NCBI RefSeq assembly: GCF_023101765.2
Contig: NC_064239.1
Location: forward strand, 8,873,315-8,937,314
Reading direction: 5' to 3'
Length of the DNA stretch: 64,000 nucleotides
Origin: Spodoptera frugiperda
Lineage: Eukaryota > Arthropoda > Insecta > Lepidoptera > Noctuidae
This document shows, in pieces, positions 1 through 13,700 of the stretch. Both the position numbers and the translations under genes were made by a program. Below the pieces are notes generated by a model that searched no databases, had not been told where the DNA came from, and saw only the letters and a list, made by a program, of their open reading frames with translations. Within the stretch, counting starts at the first letter, position 1, and each line of letters starts with the position of its first letter.

Positions 1-1497
1 CAATCACACTGAAAACATAACTAAGTAGTTAGTCGTTCAGTCATTTTTTTTATATAAAATTATATGGATTATGACAACAAGAGACTGACTAAAATAACCC
101 ATATTAACTAGATGGTACAGTCGTGTTGACGTTGAGATTAAATCGCCCGGTTCCCAAATAAAAGGATGCAGGCTGGAAACCTGGCAAGTACCTACCAATG
201 AGAATTTTCCAAATTATATGTGTGGTGAAGAAACCTATACTTATAATTTCTTAATAAAAGTTTGAAATTGCTAATCCCCAACGCATAGTGATTGATACTC
301 ATACCATCTTCATGTGACACCTTTGTTCAGCAGTGGCTACCTAAATGCTGATGACTGCTTGACATTCTATAAACTTAAGTTATCTATTTAGAAATTAATA
401 GACCAATGAGTTTCAGTCAGTGAGGTCTTAGGCCAATGTGTATCAGAGGATCTTATTCTATCTAGACTAACTACTCTATCTTACAAAAATATTTAATTAA
501 CTATGTCGTTTTTCCAAGAAAACAGATTTCGCTTAATCTTTCGTTAAAATTGAATCCATCAAGATGGGTTCATGATTCAACAGACCATAAATTATTACAA
601 TATCATAAGATTATGCCATGCAACGTATAGCGGCTCCGAGTCCTGTACGAAATAACTCTTTGTTTCGTCCTCAAATTGTCGTTTCGGGTCTGGGTGTCAT
701 GTTGTGCGGGTGAAATTGTATGTTTGTCAACGCACACACGATACAGGAGATAATCCTAATGTACGTTTTTATTTAAAAAAAGAATTAACTAGGTATATTA
801 GGTAGGCTTAGTTTGCACTTAAACAGGTACTGATAGCATATATTTCATATATCTTAAAATACACAATATAACTATTTTAAGAAATGATACACCTGATCTG
901 AAACTGTAACAGACACACGCTATCAAAATCTGTAATCTTCTTCTTTATCTTGTTAAGAGTAAAAATAAAAATAAACCGCATCAATAAAAATAAGTCGGTG
1001 ACTCATTCATAGCAGCAGTGCTAAACAATTGATAAATAGTACAGTTACGTTGACGTATTTTTCAGACCAGAATTACTCATATTGCGAGATCTTACCACGT
1101 ATTACGAAATATGTAATTAAGACAAGTGCATGTATGAGTCTTTTCTTCGGTTTTTTTAAATATACATAACAAAAAATGGTCGCATCGAGCCGTTTTTAGG
1201 CACATTATGCAGCTATCTTAACCTGAGATGCCAGGACCTGAGGAGACCAAATTATTATAGATATACATATTCATGACATACTAATCTAATCGGTCACATA
1301 AATATTTTTAATCTTGTCTTTCAGTCATACTCGTAAATATTTTACGCTTTTCTGTATGCATTTCATGCACCAATCAAGTTACTTTAGATATCTAGTCTTA
1401 TCACACCTAGGAGTGATTTCATAATTACGTATAAGTAGCTGTAATAGTTACGAGTTAGAAAGGTGCGTATTTTATAGTGATTCTTAATACTATCATA
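1..1497. other. Intergenic / upstream region of NHA2-like gene
   Basis: No coding exon is recognisable in this stretch. It is AT-rich. It holds a short SINE 3'-end-like fragment near 300-365 (resembling the 'cagcagtgg' tail of the copy at 53940-54175) and a second SINE fragment at about 615-765. Untranslated exons or promoter of the downstream antiporter gene may lie here but I cannot place them. Confidence 0.5.
615..765 (+). mobile_element. tRNA-derived SINE fragment (family A)
   Basis: Shares 'tttcgggtctgggtgtcatg' and 'tgtatgtttgtcaacgcac' blocks with the copies at 28965-29130 (minus), 43890-44005 (minus) and 50870-51050 (plus). The fullest copy (50870) starts with a tRNA-like A-box/B-box region, so this is a SINE with a diverged head. 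Confidence 0.6.
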
Positions 1498-4400
1498 ATG
1501 TTTTCAGCTAAGCGGCTTGGTTACATAGATCTAAATATGGAACAAAATCACGAACCTCCAGGTCAGGCCAATTTTCCTCATTTTTCATTATTTATTGTGT
1601 TTTATGAACTAACTATTTGTGTTGTGATTTACCTGTGTCTTAATCTCATTTGTGTTTATAGGTGTTCGGGTATATACGTTCGTAGGTAAAGGAAACTTTA
1701 TTGTGAACTCTAATTCGAATTTGGGTATCTTACTTCTTTCATCTTGCTTTTGTGCAGGAAGTTAATAAATAGAGCATTCATATAACTCAATTAACATAAA
1801 AATTACGGTTTACTCGCGCAAATTAATGGAGAAAAGCTCCAAAAAGAGTAGATAGGCTGCACGTCGTCGCCGGGTCCGCGCACATTGCTCATGATGAAGA
1901 GTCCCTCTGTGACTCGAAATGAGTAGAGCTTTTCTCTATTCATTTAGGAGAGTAAACCGTATTTTTTAGTTAAATTAGTATATCTCATTGTACCTTAAAA
2001 ATCAAATTTTATCAAGAATGTCTCTATTTATTTACTTCTATAATCTCCTTCCTTACGTTGTATGTTTACTGTCAGTCAATACTTATGTGATTAGTTATTT
2101 TTCGTATTTCCGCATTATATTTGCCATTTTTTTATATTATATTATTTGTTATTTTTATTGCCTTTTGAATCATATTTTAATTCATATAACTATACTCCAC
2201 AGATGACGACGCCAAAAAGAAAAGAGTGTATGACAGGTACATACATTATGGATATGTAGGTATTACTTTTTTACATGGCATAATACATTAAACCATTTAA
2301 TTATTATAAACTTTCAGTTGGTGGGAAAAACTGTGTTTACGATGTCATCAGGAAGACTCCACACCGTCTTGGCAGCCATCATGGTGGTCCAAATTCTTCC
2401 CATTCCCTTTATTTTCTACTTACAGACAAACCGCGCAGCAAATATGCATCATAATGTTCTGTAAGTATTGGTTTTAGTAGTATTCTTTGTTTGTTTAACT
2501 TATTAAACGGAGATTATGTAACGAAACAAGAGATTAGATATCTACTGGTCTACTATCTACATGGGTTTATTTATCTTAATGTAACTACATACATAGCTAC
2601 TTACTTTCAATGCCAGCCTAAATCCTACAGTCAAACTAAAGAACTTCATGTTCACAAAAGAAAATACATATTTATATTATAGTTGTAGATGTAGTTACAC
2701 TCGATTATGGTGAATATCTACGCTATTGTAACTTTAAATAAACACTTTAGCTCTAATTCAACAGTGACATCTGTTTGGTTTTGGAGTTAGTGTCCGTACA
2801 ACTATTATAATATAGTACCTACTCACCTGCTACCTGCTATATGCAATTTATGTATGTTTTGGTATGTAAAGAAGACTTCGTGAATTTGTCTAGACAAATC
2901 TTCTTCGCCAATAAAGAAGTAAAAGAAGAAAAAATAATTGTAAAATCAAAACTAATTTTGTGTTTTTTTTTTTTCAGTTTTACTCACGTGGGGTGTCCTA
3001 TATTCAGAGATAGGAGAGTCAGTAGGTTTACAAGGCGAATTATTTAGCATGTCAGTACTAGTCATTTCTGCGTACTTAATAGGCTGGATATGGCTTAAAG
3101 TCACTACATTGCCAGCACTCATAGGCATGCTTCTAACTGGCATAGCATTCCAAAACCTTCAATTGGTCCACATGACGGACTCTTATAGAAAACTAAATCA
3201 AGATCTGAGGTAAATCGAACATATGATATTGTACTTTGCTGCATTAAAATAACGAAATTCATCTCTACTTTCATTCGTATTCAACTTTCACAGAAAAATA
3301 GCACTGGTGATTATCCTAACCCGAGCTGGTCTAGGTTTGAACGCAGGTGTTTTAAGGAAACATTACGCTGCTGTTCTACAATTGGGCCTTTTACCGTGGT
3401 TAGTTGAATGTGTGGCTATTGCTATTAGCTCACACTATCTATTGTCTTTACCTTGGATATGGGGTGAGTAGTTAGAGAAACGCATTTAAGATCCTACGTT
3501 TAATAGCCCATATACTAAACAAATTCTTTCTTTTAGGTTTTCTTCTAGGTTCAATGATAGCTTCAGTATCACCAGCAGTAGTAGTTCCCTGTCTATTTAG
3601 GTTGCGTGATGTTGGATATGGAGTCGCTAAAGGTATTCCAACAATCGTAGTGGCCGCAGCTGCAGTTGATGACTCCATTAGCGTTGCGATCTTCGCCATC
3701 ATTCTAAATGCAATGTTCTCTACTGGATCTGCTACTTTTAATATTATTAAGGTAGGTAAGTTATGAAGTGAACCCACAATGCTACTGCTACTATCTATTA
3801 TTCTCTTGTAGAATTGTATAAATAGTCTGTGGCGTCACATTGACAAGTAACAAGTGACAGATGACAGAAGTTGCACATAGACTATCGACGAGCAAATCAA
3901 CGGATGACGTCACAAATATCCTGCATCGCACATATGAAGTTTACATGCGAAATAACACGGATAGAAAATACCAAAGAACATCAGTTGGGCAGAAAGCCGG
4001 CCAGGCACGATCACCTCGCCTGGTCGGAGGATCCTCCTTTTCTTAGGGAACTTTACTCTCTGTTCCCTAAAAGTCTTTTACTTTCAGGGTCCACTGTCCA
4101 TTGTTGCCGGCGTAGTTCTTGGATCACTATGGGGAGCTCTGCTGTCAGTGATGCCTGAAAGAGGCGACACCTATGTAGTCCCTTTAAGATTTTTGGGCCT
4201 GTTTCTCGGAGGCCTATTCTCTCTATTCATATCGAGTATGATTGGATGGAGTGGTGCAGGTATTAGTTCATTTCAGCTGATAAGATTTTGATTGCTATTA
4301 CTTTTAGTCTTCAGAAAGCCTGCCTGGATACTAAAAATATATTAAAATTTTAGGTCCCCTTGCTATAGTATCTTCAGGATTTGTAGCCGCATATTTCTGG

Positions 4401-5158
4401 GAAAAACAAGGGTGGGTCGTAAACAAGAACCCAGTCAGCAATGTATTTAGAATCCTATGGATATTCTTTGAGCCTATATTATTTGCTTTTACAGGAGCAC
4501 AAGTTACGGTAATCTATACAAGCATCACAAACATTTATAAATATCTCACTCACAAAATGACACAAAACACAACTCATCAGATTCGAAATTTCTTTTTATT
4601 CACAGATTAGCGCTTTAGATCCACAAGTTATAAAAATGGCCACTATATGCCTTGTTGGCTGCTTAGTAATACGTGCTATTGCAACATTTTTCGTAAGCTT
4701 TGGATGCGGCCTTAATAGCAAGGAGAAAATATTCATCGGTCTCACATGGACAGCCAAAGCTACTGTACAGGTATGTAGAAGTATTCATATGATCTTCACT
4801 TGTGTATATAATTACGAAATTGACTAAAACTAATACTTACAGGCAGCGTTAGGACCGGCCGCCTTAGACTTGGTGAATAGTGGCCAAACATCAGGTGCTG
4901 CTAAAGCCGACGAAGAATACTATGCGAAGGCGATTTTAGCTGTCAGTGTCCTGAGTGTAATGATATCGGCCCCTCTAGGTGCTTTACTTATTGCTGTAGC
5001 TGGGCCCAAACTGCTTTCCAAAGACGACCGTAAGTAGAACTTCATATTTCAAAAATTATTACAGAGTAAAGCCAAAAATAATGACATTAACGTTTCAACT
5101 TACAGCTGACGAGACTCCAGATCAAAACACAGAAAATCAACAAACCACTCAAATATAA
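1498..5158 (+). CDS. Sodium/hydrogen exchanger 9B (NHA2-like, CPA2 family) antiporter
   Basis: Integral membrane cation/proton antiporter of the CPA2 superfamily, expected to exchange Na+ or Li+ for H+. Exons by eye: 1498-1561, 2203-2236, 2318-2460, 2978-3209, 3294-3463, 3537-3751, 4088-4259, 4354-4508, 4606-4770, 4843-5029, 5106-5158. They sum to 1,590 nt, giving 529 aa, close to animal NHA2 length. The start is inferred from phase: the 64-nt first exon ends in CCA G, which joins G|AT of exon 2; an in-frame ATG at 1537 is the alternative. Family marks are RAGLGL in exon 5, the double-aspartate motif AAAAVDDS near residues 259-260 in exon 6, and KATVQAALGP across exons 9-10. The N-terminal 90 residues or so are hydrophilic, and the rest is made of repeated hydrophobic segments. 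Known of the family: the DD pair is the ion-binding site. Whether it acts in plasma membrane or mitochondria cannot be told here. A repeat lies in intron 1. Confidence 0.92.
1805..1960. mobile_element. Palindromic MITE in NHA2-like intron 1
   Basis: About 156 bp bounded by inverted ends: ACGGTTTACTC at the left and GAGTAAACCGT at the right. A further inner block, 'gagaaaagctc', also pairs with 'gagcttttctc'. No coding capacity, so it is a miniature inverted-repeat element. A related right half occurs at about 6620-6690. Confidence 0.75.
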
Positions 5159-5697
5159 AAGTTAGCTACTACGTATCAGAATCTAGTTAAGTCCTACAGT
5201 GCCTATCGCAATATTTTATACACAATTCTAGCTGTTAGTCAGCGCTCTTAATCGTGTTACTGTACTTTTGTACGTACATTTTTTTATATATAGAAAACCG
5301 CCATTGAGAGTTTACCTCATAGTACTTATATTGTAATTTATAAATTATATTGAATCTATACCAGTTATAGTACTTAACAAACTAAGTACTTAAACGAATA
5401 TTTTTTTAAATATTGTTAGTAATGTAAATATTTTTATATCTTCATAAATGTTGTATTCAATGTGCCTTTTAGCATTAAACAGTTATATTATAATGTTGAG
5501 TTGTAGTTTTAATCCTATTTAAAAAGTAATTTTATAGTTTTTGTAGATGAAATTAATCAAGCCATTAATGGCTTCTGTACTAATAAACCCGCATTAATAT
5601 GTCATTCGAGGAAGTATTCAACTACAATATTTTAAATCTAAACATTGAAATGCATATTTTTTGTATTTTCTACGTATGAATAACAAATATACTTGTT

Positions 5698-5703
5698 AAT
5701 AAA
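5698..5703 (+). terminator. Candidate polyadenylation signal AATAAA of the NHA2-like gene
   Basis: An AATAAA hexamer lies about 540 nt after the stop codon and about 240 nt before the fuzzy start codon. Position suits the end of the transcript, but other A-rich stretches lie nearby. Confidence 0.45.
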
Positions 5704-5939
5704 ATCTCAAACTAAATTTTAATTTTAATAGCATTTAATTTGACTAATTATTTATCATCTATCCTTATTTTCTACTAGTATTCAGCTAATTAACGAGGAA
5801 CTTTTAATTGTTAACATGGCAACATTTTTCTGTCAAGGTCAATGTCATTGTGTTGTCAAAAAAGTTTAAAAAGTTGTTGAACTTTGCGACTTAATCTTTG
5901 GAAAAAGTTTTAAAACTGTATAAAAAAATAATAAATAAT

Positions 5940-8811
5940 ATGTCAGTTGTTGTAATTGCTGTAGCCACTGAAAGTGGTGTGCCAATATTTTCAAGGAAAC
6001 GCGGTAATAATGAGAACGTGAGTATTATTTACGTAGTTAAGTTTAATTTCATCAGAATATTTTTTTTAAATATGTAACATTTAAGAAGATTTAAGAAGTT
6101 AATATAACTTCAATATGTGACAAAGTATTTTTTTATTTTATATCTTTTAATGTTTCTATAAATATGTTATGTTATGTTTATATGTTTTTATAATTTATTC
6201 GTTCTTTTCTCAACCTTATACTTTTCAAATCTTTTTTACTGCTTATAATATTCATTATGAAAGCTATATAATAAAGTTTAATAATATATGATTTTTGTAA
6301 ATATTCAGGTACAGTTTTCCACCATAGCGTCACTCCATGGCATCAACATGTTTAGTAAATGTCACAATTTATCCATGCTCAACACACAAGTTGATAATGG
6401 AACTATTCTCTGGAAAGAATATTGTAAAAGGTATGTGCCACTTATATTATTTTTACTCAATATTGTATTACTTACTTGTAATATAATAGCGGCTGGTAGT
6501 AGTGCAAAGTCAAAGTTAGATCATTTTAGCATTTAAACTAGACTCTAGATCAATAGAAGACATGTTTGAACATCAAAGATAATACACAATATTTTTGACA
6601 AAATTTTACTATTATTTACTGAGTCAATCACTCTGTCTGTGACTCGATACTAGTAGTTTTTCTCCATCTATTTACATGAGTAAACCATTGTATTCAGTTA
6701 ATGTATGTTGTTGTTTGTTTTTTCAGTGTCACATTAATAGGTGTCACAACAGGTGGATTGGAATGTGACCTAGAACTTCTACTGTCCTGCGTTCACGATA
6801 CTATGGTCTTCTGCATAGGAAAGAAAGAGCTGGAAAATTTAAAGAACATTGACCAAATAAAAAGGGACTTGAGACAGTGTTACCCTATCTTGGACTATCT
6901 ACTGGAGTCTTTAGATCCCAATACATTGTCAAGTCCACTTCCAACATTAGTTCTGGATTTGATACAAAGCATTTTATGCCCACAAGCGCAGCAGCTACAG
7001 GTTGGCTTTTTTAATCTACTTACAAAAACGAGAAGGCTCTCTATATTTATTATTGTATGCTCTTACAACTAAAACATAAATGTCATTATAATTTCTGGAC
7101 CCAATTCTAGATAAATGTTATATCATGAAGATAAGTAAAAAAATATTTTAAACCTTGATTTCAGCAAGCACTGGACAATTACGCAGAAAGTGTGACAGGC
7201 AGATGGGCTTGTCTTATAATCCATGGTCACCTAGTTGCCACCAGTTCGGATTTCTATGAACTTGATCCAAGAGAAGCGAGACTCATGTTGTTGCTGGCAG
7301 CCGCACAGGATGGTGCACCGTTACGGGACACTCCTGTGTATTTACCGCAAATGAGTCCCAATGTAGGTATTTTGCAGTTATAAACAAAAATATTAGAAAG
7401 TCATTCATCATTAGGTTTTTTGTTTCTAATCAACTATATGGTATATAAGTCACTGTCTAATGTCTGTTCCTATGTATACTTAGGTCTATAAAACTACACA
7501 ACGGATTTTGATGCGTTTTTAATAGATAAAAGTGAATTAAGAGGAAGTTGTATATGTATAAATGCAAGCGAAGATGCGGGTATAAGCTAGCATTGAGTAA
7601 AATAGATGTAATCAATGACTTAAATTCCAGGTAGCATTCAGAGCGGTGACATGTAAACTTCTTGCTGATGTTTACATTCTTGTTGTGTGCGGAGCAACCC
7701 CGGCGTTGTCACAGATTGACGAAATAGTTCTGCAATGCTGGGAAAGTTATGCATCAATTATAAAAGAAGCAAAGCTCGTTCACCCTCGGAATTTCCCTAT
7801 GAGCTTGACATTTGAACCATGTGTTTTAGGGTGAGTTGGATTTCAAATTCATTAGATTTCTTAGATCATTGAAATTGTGTTCTAGAGAATGTAACATAAA
7901 TTTACTACTTAAGGATCTAAGGTGAATCTCTAGTCTTAATAAGTATCTACCTACTTACTGCTGTACCAAGCATAATTCTTATTCTCTGTTGGTAGATACT
8001 GACTGCAAAATCTATATATCTACCTGTCATAATATAATGCCTAATAATTCATTTAATCTGAGAATATAACCTGTAGTTCTCACCTTAACCACTTATACAC
8101 AATGTTTTTACTTCATTTACAGATTACTTGTAATAAACATAAATAAGCGTCGTTGTGTATTTTCACGGCACTTACACCTATCAAGCCAAAAAGGTAGAGG
8201 AATGTCAGGGGCACATAGAATGGACATCCTACGGACTTTTTACGTGACATCTGCAAGAGATTTAGCACCAGAATTAAAACTTAAAGATGGGAATCACAAA
8301 GGTAGTATTCTTATACCTATATATTTTTTGTATAAGGTCTCTTGTTGTGGGTTTATTTACATATATTACACATCCAAACTCGGTACAGAAATTCGTGTCT
8401 CACGCTAGAATTGCGCTACAGCCCGTCACTCAGCTTTTGCGTTAACTATGCAAACAATAAGGGTTTATTTATCAAGACAAAATAATATCAGTTTCAGAAT
8501 TAAATGACGAGATTGGCAATATGTGCGAAACTTATTGGTGTTCAGAATATCACAAATGTCATGCACAAAGATCTGGTAATATTCTGTGCTGCGCACTTTA
8601 TGCATCGACAGTGCAATTGCACACTATCAGGTGATATAATTATTATACTTTATTACCATTGTGATTACTAGTATGATTACACATATTCTATATTGAAACA
8701 CATTGTAGATAATTGGATATTCATTCATAGATTTGTTACTTTTTCTGTTTTAGATTAATAACAAGCCAAATACTGCAAGATTTGAGTACCAATAAAGATG
8801 TTTACTGGTGA
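5940..8811 (+). CDS. fuzzy: Planar cell polarity effector Fuzzy homologue
   Basis: Cytoplasmic effector of planar cell polarity and ciliogenesis; with Inturned and Fritz it forms the CPLANE complex. Exons: 5940-6017, 6309-6430, 6727-7000, 7165-7362, 7631-7830, 8123-8301, 8498-8630, 8754-8811. They sum to 1,242 nt, giving 413 aa, the usual length of Fuzzy proteins. The N-terminus (ATESGVPIFSRKRG) followed by FSTIASLHGINMF matches the first longin-like domain; later blocks VTLIGVTTGG, FCIGKKELENLKNIDQIKRD, DTPVYLPQMSP and GLLVININKRRCVF follow the family order. No membrane segment is seen. The gene begins about 780 nt after the antiporter stop on the same strand, as an independent gene. It converges on Sfmbt, whose stop codon is about 1.9 kb away. 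I am sure of the family from remembered similarity; a profile search would confirm it. Confidence 0.88.
6620..6690. mobile_element. Half-copy of the intron-1 MITE
   Basis: 'ctctgtctgtgactcga' and 'acatgagtaaacca' resemble the right half of the palindromic element at 1805-1960. It lies in fuzzy intron 2. Confidence 0.45.
7435..7590 (+). mobile_element. Short Helitron-like element
   Basis: Contains 'cggattttgatgcg' and ends 'gataagctag'-like (CTAG at 7587-7590), the form shared by the short non-autonomous Helitrons elsewhere in the window. The left end is diverged. Confidence 0.45.
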
Positions 8812-10718
8812 AGAGATGTTATGTATTCTATGAATGATAAGACTGAACCCATGTACATGATGTAAGATCACATTTATTAGTGATGCCATATAGTGGAATC
8901 TTTAATGTTTAAGTTGAAGAAGAATAGCTTCTTATTTATTAAGAAGTAAAATACAAATGTATATGTGAAGATTATCAAGCTGGATATAAGATACACAAGA
9001 TGTTGGGATAAAAGAAAGAATTAAAACAAAAATATTATACTTTCAATTTAATACCAGGACATTAAAACTATTACAGTACAATGTTGATGGTACTAAATGA
9101 TATAAATTCTTATTCAAGTCTCTAAAAAGGCAATGTATTTATCACTGAATATAACTCTTTGTCTAAGCATAAAACTGTTTCAATTTAAAATCCCATTTGT
9201 CACCTTTGTCTTCTAAATAATACCAATTTGTTGCAACAAAATGAGGAATGCTATAAAAACTATATTTACAACTCATTTCGTCACTACCTAGGTAAAATTC
9301 GGTGCTCAGAAACGGAATCTTAGTTTAACATTTCAACCACACACATACCAAATTCATGATTTTAAAATTGACTATTACAAAATACAGATTTATCAATACA
9401 TATTGACTAAAATACAGATGATTTGACTATGCTATATTATTACTTATTGCTTTAGTGGTATTGTGAGGGAATTGGGGCAGGTTCTATGAATACCATATTC
9501 ACAAATATATAATGTAGACAACACATATCTGTTAACAACTCTTATATAAAAATACTCAGTAACATTGTATAATTATTACTTTATAAGTTCATGCGAGTTT
9601 CTTTACTATGCCACATTGATTTTGTCCAGTTTCACCTTTAAATTAAATAAAATTGACTGGTTAACACTATAATTAATTTGGCTCAAGCTAAAAATTGTAA
9701 AGGCAACATGCAATTTAGCTTTATTTAAAATCGAGATCAATTAAAATTACACAGAAAAAATAGTAAAATAACTCATTGTTTGCATATGCAAGTTTCTATA
9801 ATAATCTAAAAGTTACAAAATAAGACTGACATGAAACCAATTGCATAACATATTCATGTTAGCTTAATTAGAACATTCATTATACAACACATGGAATGGA
9901 CCTTATGTATTAAAAGCCAAGCCAAGTATGGTGTGATAATATAAATGTGTAAGATGGTAAAACTGACATTTGACTATTACTCAACTACGATCACAGTATG
10001 AGTAAACATAACAACCATAAACGTTAATGAGCCATAACAATATTAAATTGTAAGAAAATATCTTCTTAAAACATGCAAACATGCTTTTCTATGGCAATAT
10101 TAGTCGATTCTTTCATCCAAAAGGGATAGATGTGGTATTGCCTAGGCATTTTAAAATTGTTCAATGGATTTGCCAAGTGACTCAAAATGCCACACATGCT
10201 TTGAAAAGAGCCATAATAATTTACCTACATTGCTTCGTAAAACTCTCAAAGCCATTCATACTTCAAAGAAAATTAATAAATAAAAATAATTGGCGAATAT
10301 AAAAGACGAAAAATGTCTTTCACACAAATTGTGATATCAAATTCTGGTGACTGTCCGATTTGCAAACAACACCGGGCTATTATGCGACACCAAAATATAG
10401 GCGGGAATAATATTTCAAATTTGAATTACTAATGTGTATAAGTTGCATCACTGCATGTTTGTATTATCAAGTTCATGATTGGACTTTTATTTCCAAGTTT
10501 ACATGCTATCCTGTATAAGGAACTATATTCCTTTATAGTGTTTAACAAAGGTACAAGGAGTCCTGTCCTGAGATATGTAGAACACTCAATACAACACTGA
10601 GAGGTCAAGTCCAGGACATTAAAAGATTACCCTTGAGGAAAATATTATGGCATGTAACTGATAGCCAGTGCAACAGAACTTTACAAACATGTAGTGAGGC
10701 AGCTTATTCAAATAAACA
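8812..10718. other. Convergent intergenic region / probable 3' UTRs of fuzzy and Sfmbt
   Basis: No coding exon is seen. The two genes point at each other, so this AT-rich stretch probably holds both 3' UTRs. Plus-strand ATTAAA occurs at about 9020 for fuzzy. Minus-strand AATAAA candidates (TTTATT on plus) occur at about 8872, 9719 and 10486 for Sfmbt. I cannot choose among them. The open frame at 10081-10302 has no family resemblance and looks like chance. Confidence 0.5.
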
Positions 10719-13700
10719 CTATTTAAAACTATTTAGCAATCTACTCTGAGGCTGTTTTATTTTGCATTTTAATTGTTGTATCAAGTCAAATATTTTTAAT
10801 GAAGGACCTACTTTCATTTCTAACAGTTCGATGATTTCGTCTTTTGTTAGCTGTAGCATCATTGGACCAGTTATATTGGTAAAGTTGATACAGTAAGGTT
10901 GGCAGTCATTGACTGTGAGGAATTTGGCAACATCAGCTGTGCTCCAATGTTCTGGGTCGACGGAGGTTAGGACATCTAAGGGCACTGAGGTATTGACTAG
11001 TCTAGGTATCACCTTGTCACTGTCCGTATCTTCCATGGAAACAGCTGGGGATAGTTGTGCTATGTTTGGAATTGAATTTGAATCTTGTGATATGTCTGTT
11101 GGTGTGTGTTGTGATATATCCGTAGGTGTGGTTGGGGATTTGTCTGTAGGTGTATTCTGAAATTTAAGAGTACAATTATTAAATACATCAACAAGAATTG
11201 GACTACAACAACTTTATTGTACTATGTGTATATATTGAGCATGTTTTACTAAGTATAAAGAGTGACAGTGTCACATCAAGGCCTCGAAACTAGAACACGT
11301 CAATGGCAGTAAAACCTCAATATGTGCATAACTATTTAAATATAAATTCGTCTGAATATGTTGTAAATCTTCCTACCTAATTGGACCACTATGATTACGT
11401 TCCCACAAAGATTAGTGCTGATTACTTACCGGACTATCTACTTTCATATCGGCAATGGTTTCTTCAGGCTGTTCAATAATACTATCCTTAGATTCCATAT
11501 CCAAATCCACATCCATTTTCGTTAGCGTGGAGTCGGTTTCAATCCGAGGTTCCGCATCTGGCGATACTTCAGATACGCTAGTAGGAGGAGAAAGGCTCTT
11601 GGTATCACCCATGTCGGAATTCTGTGAGCTTTCCTCCGTTGTGTTTGGAGGTTGAGCTGCTGATTTTAAACCTGAAAGTATAATGCATAGCAAATTAATA
11701 ATTATTAGAGTGGCGCTATGTAGTTTCTGTCTAGCCCTCTGGGACAAAGGGCCAAGATTTTGTATGTACATATTTGTTTTGACATTCCTACTAATATTAT
11801 AAATGCCAATGTTTGTGAGTTTGTGTACTCAACTACGTCAAAACGGCTGAAGGGATCAGGATAAAATTTGGAACAGGGGTTAATTATAGTCTGGAATAAC
11901 ACATGCGGTAATTTTTATCTGGGGAACGTAGGCGAAGCTACTGGCAAAAGCTAGTGTTAAATATTTACTAGACCATAATACATACCTTGTTGCTTACGCC
12001 TTCGTCTCGGTTGTTTTGGCGGATGTTTGCGCGGCGGGCGGGGCGGTGGTTGTAGCGGCCCTTCCAGTCTGTGGCCCACCGCGCGACACCAGCCCACGGG
12101 GTACACGTCCGTACTGTGCGCCCACAACCATTGGTCGTACTCCATGCCCCATCCATCGAAGTGAACCTGGAATGTAGGTGTAAATTGGTGTTATAGTAAT
12201 TAAATTAGACAGATATGTATGATGTTAAGTTAAAGAAAGTAGATCATGCTTTTTATGATTAAACAGCTTCGTAAGTGCGCTTGAAGAGCATCATCGATCT
12301 TTTCGCTCAAAGTCGGCTCAATGGTTCTAAGAAACAGGGCAAACTAATTTTAACTGGTAATTTTTTTAACAAACCTAGTATAAAGTACATTAAATTGTGT
12401 TTTCGTAATACAATCTCAGTAAAAAGGTTAAAAGTACCTTGAGTAAATCAGCAACAACTCTGGCAACGGTAGCAACGCAGACTAGTCGTGGATCCATGAG
12501 ATCGGCGCACTCCAACCTCATGCCGGCCACGAACCCGTGCGACACCACGTGACCTCGCGCTGCGAACAACGAGCGGTCGGCCGGCTGTCCACCAGACACC
12601 GCCAAGTATGACTCCCAACTAAACTCCTCTACTGTAATCCTGGTAATAGAAATATGTAGTTATTTAACACCTCTTTTACACTATATAGCGATAATGAATT
12701 GCTATACACTATCACTGAGCACAATTCCATGCCCAGTGCTATTAAGTACTTAGGAAAATACTAGGCAGAGGGCGCGATGGGCGCGAAACTCGAGTCGCCA
12801 GTAGCAGCGCGACAATCACCGCGTCGTGTGTCGCGGAATGCTGCTCATGAATATGAGCCTCTACTCATACGTAATTCTAAACAGTTACGTGAGTAAGCTG
12901 ATAAAATAATAATTAATACCTAATGGATTCTTTTTCCAAAAGAATCTAGTTTTTGGAAAAGTAATCCAAGATCATTGCTCGATTACACCTGTCATCTATT
13001 GAACTACTAACTTGTCCAATTCAGATGTGAGAAATTTTGTGTTGTTTTAAACTCATCTGTGTTAAACTAACATGTAGGTAATAAACATTACTCACCCAGC
13101 AGGAGGTACAAGAGGTATATTATTAGCCTGTGCAAAACCAACAGGGAATATACACGGCGATCTTTGATGATAGCAGAACCAATCCGCACCAGACGCATCG
13201 GCTGGGTAACAGTCTATCCTGATCATCATATACCCTTCATTCAGTATCTGCATCACAGTCGCAGCACAAACTGCTGATAGATTGAGAGGATCAATGGCTT
13301 CCAACTTCATTCCTTGTGCAAACAATGGTGGCTCATTACTTGGGTACTTGTAAAACATGTCTGGCGTACTATCATTGGGTATAAGCCGACCAGCAGCTAC
13401 TCTTTGCAAATAACTAGGAGGTGCGTCCAAAGGATGCCCAATTCTGAAGGCCCAGCCTACAGGGTGTATTAGTGGGGAGTCCTCGTGACACCAAAAGCCG
13501 TTGTCCTCTGGTGTACTATCGTAATATTTTACGTGTAATCGTTTGCCTACTATTTCACATACTGTAGCTACCTGTAAATAGAAATTGGCATATTAAATAC
13601 AACTGAATTCAAATTTATTCTTGTCCAAACATCAAATAAGAATTGCAACGTCACGCCTTTTATCCCAAAAGGGGTAGGCCAAAGTGCGCATTACAGCACG

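Noticed and set aside
10909..11160. Plus-strand frame with repeated SVGV
   Set aside because: Opposite strand of the last Sfmbt exon, whose linker repeats give the pattern.
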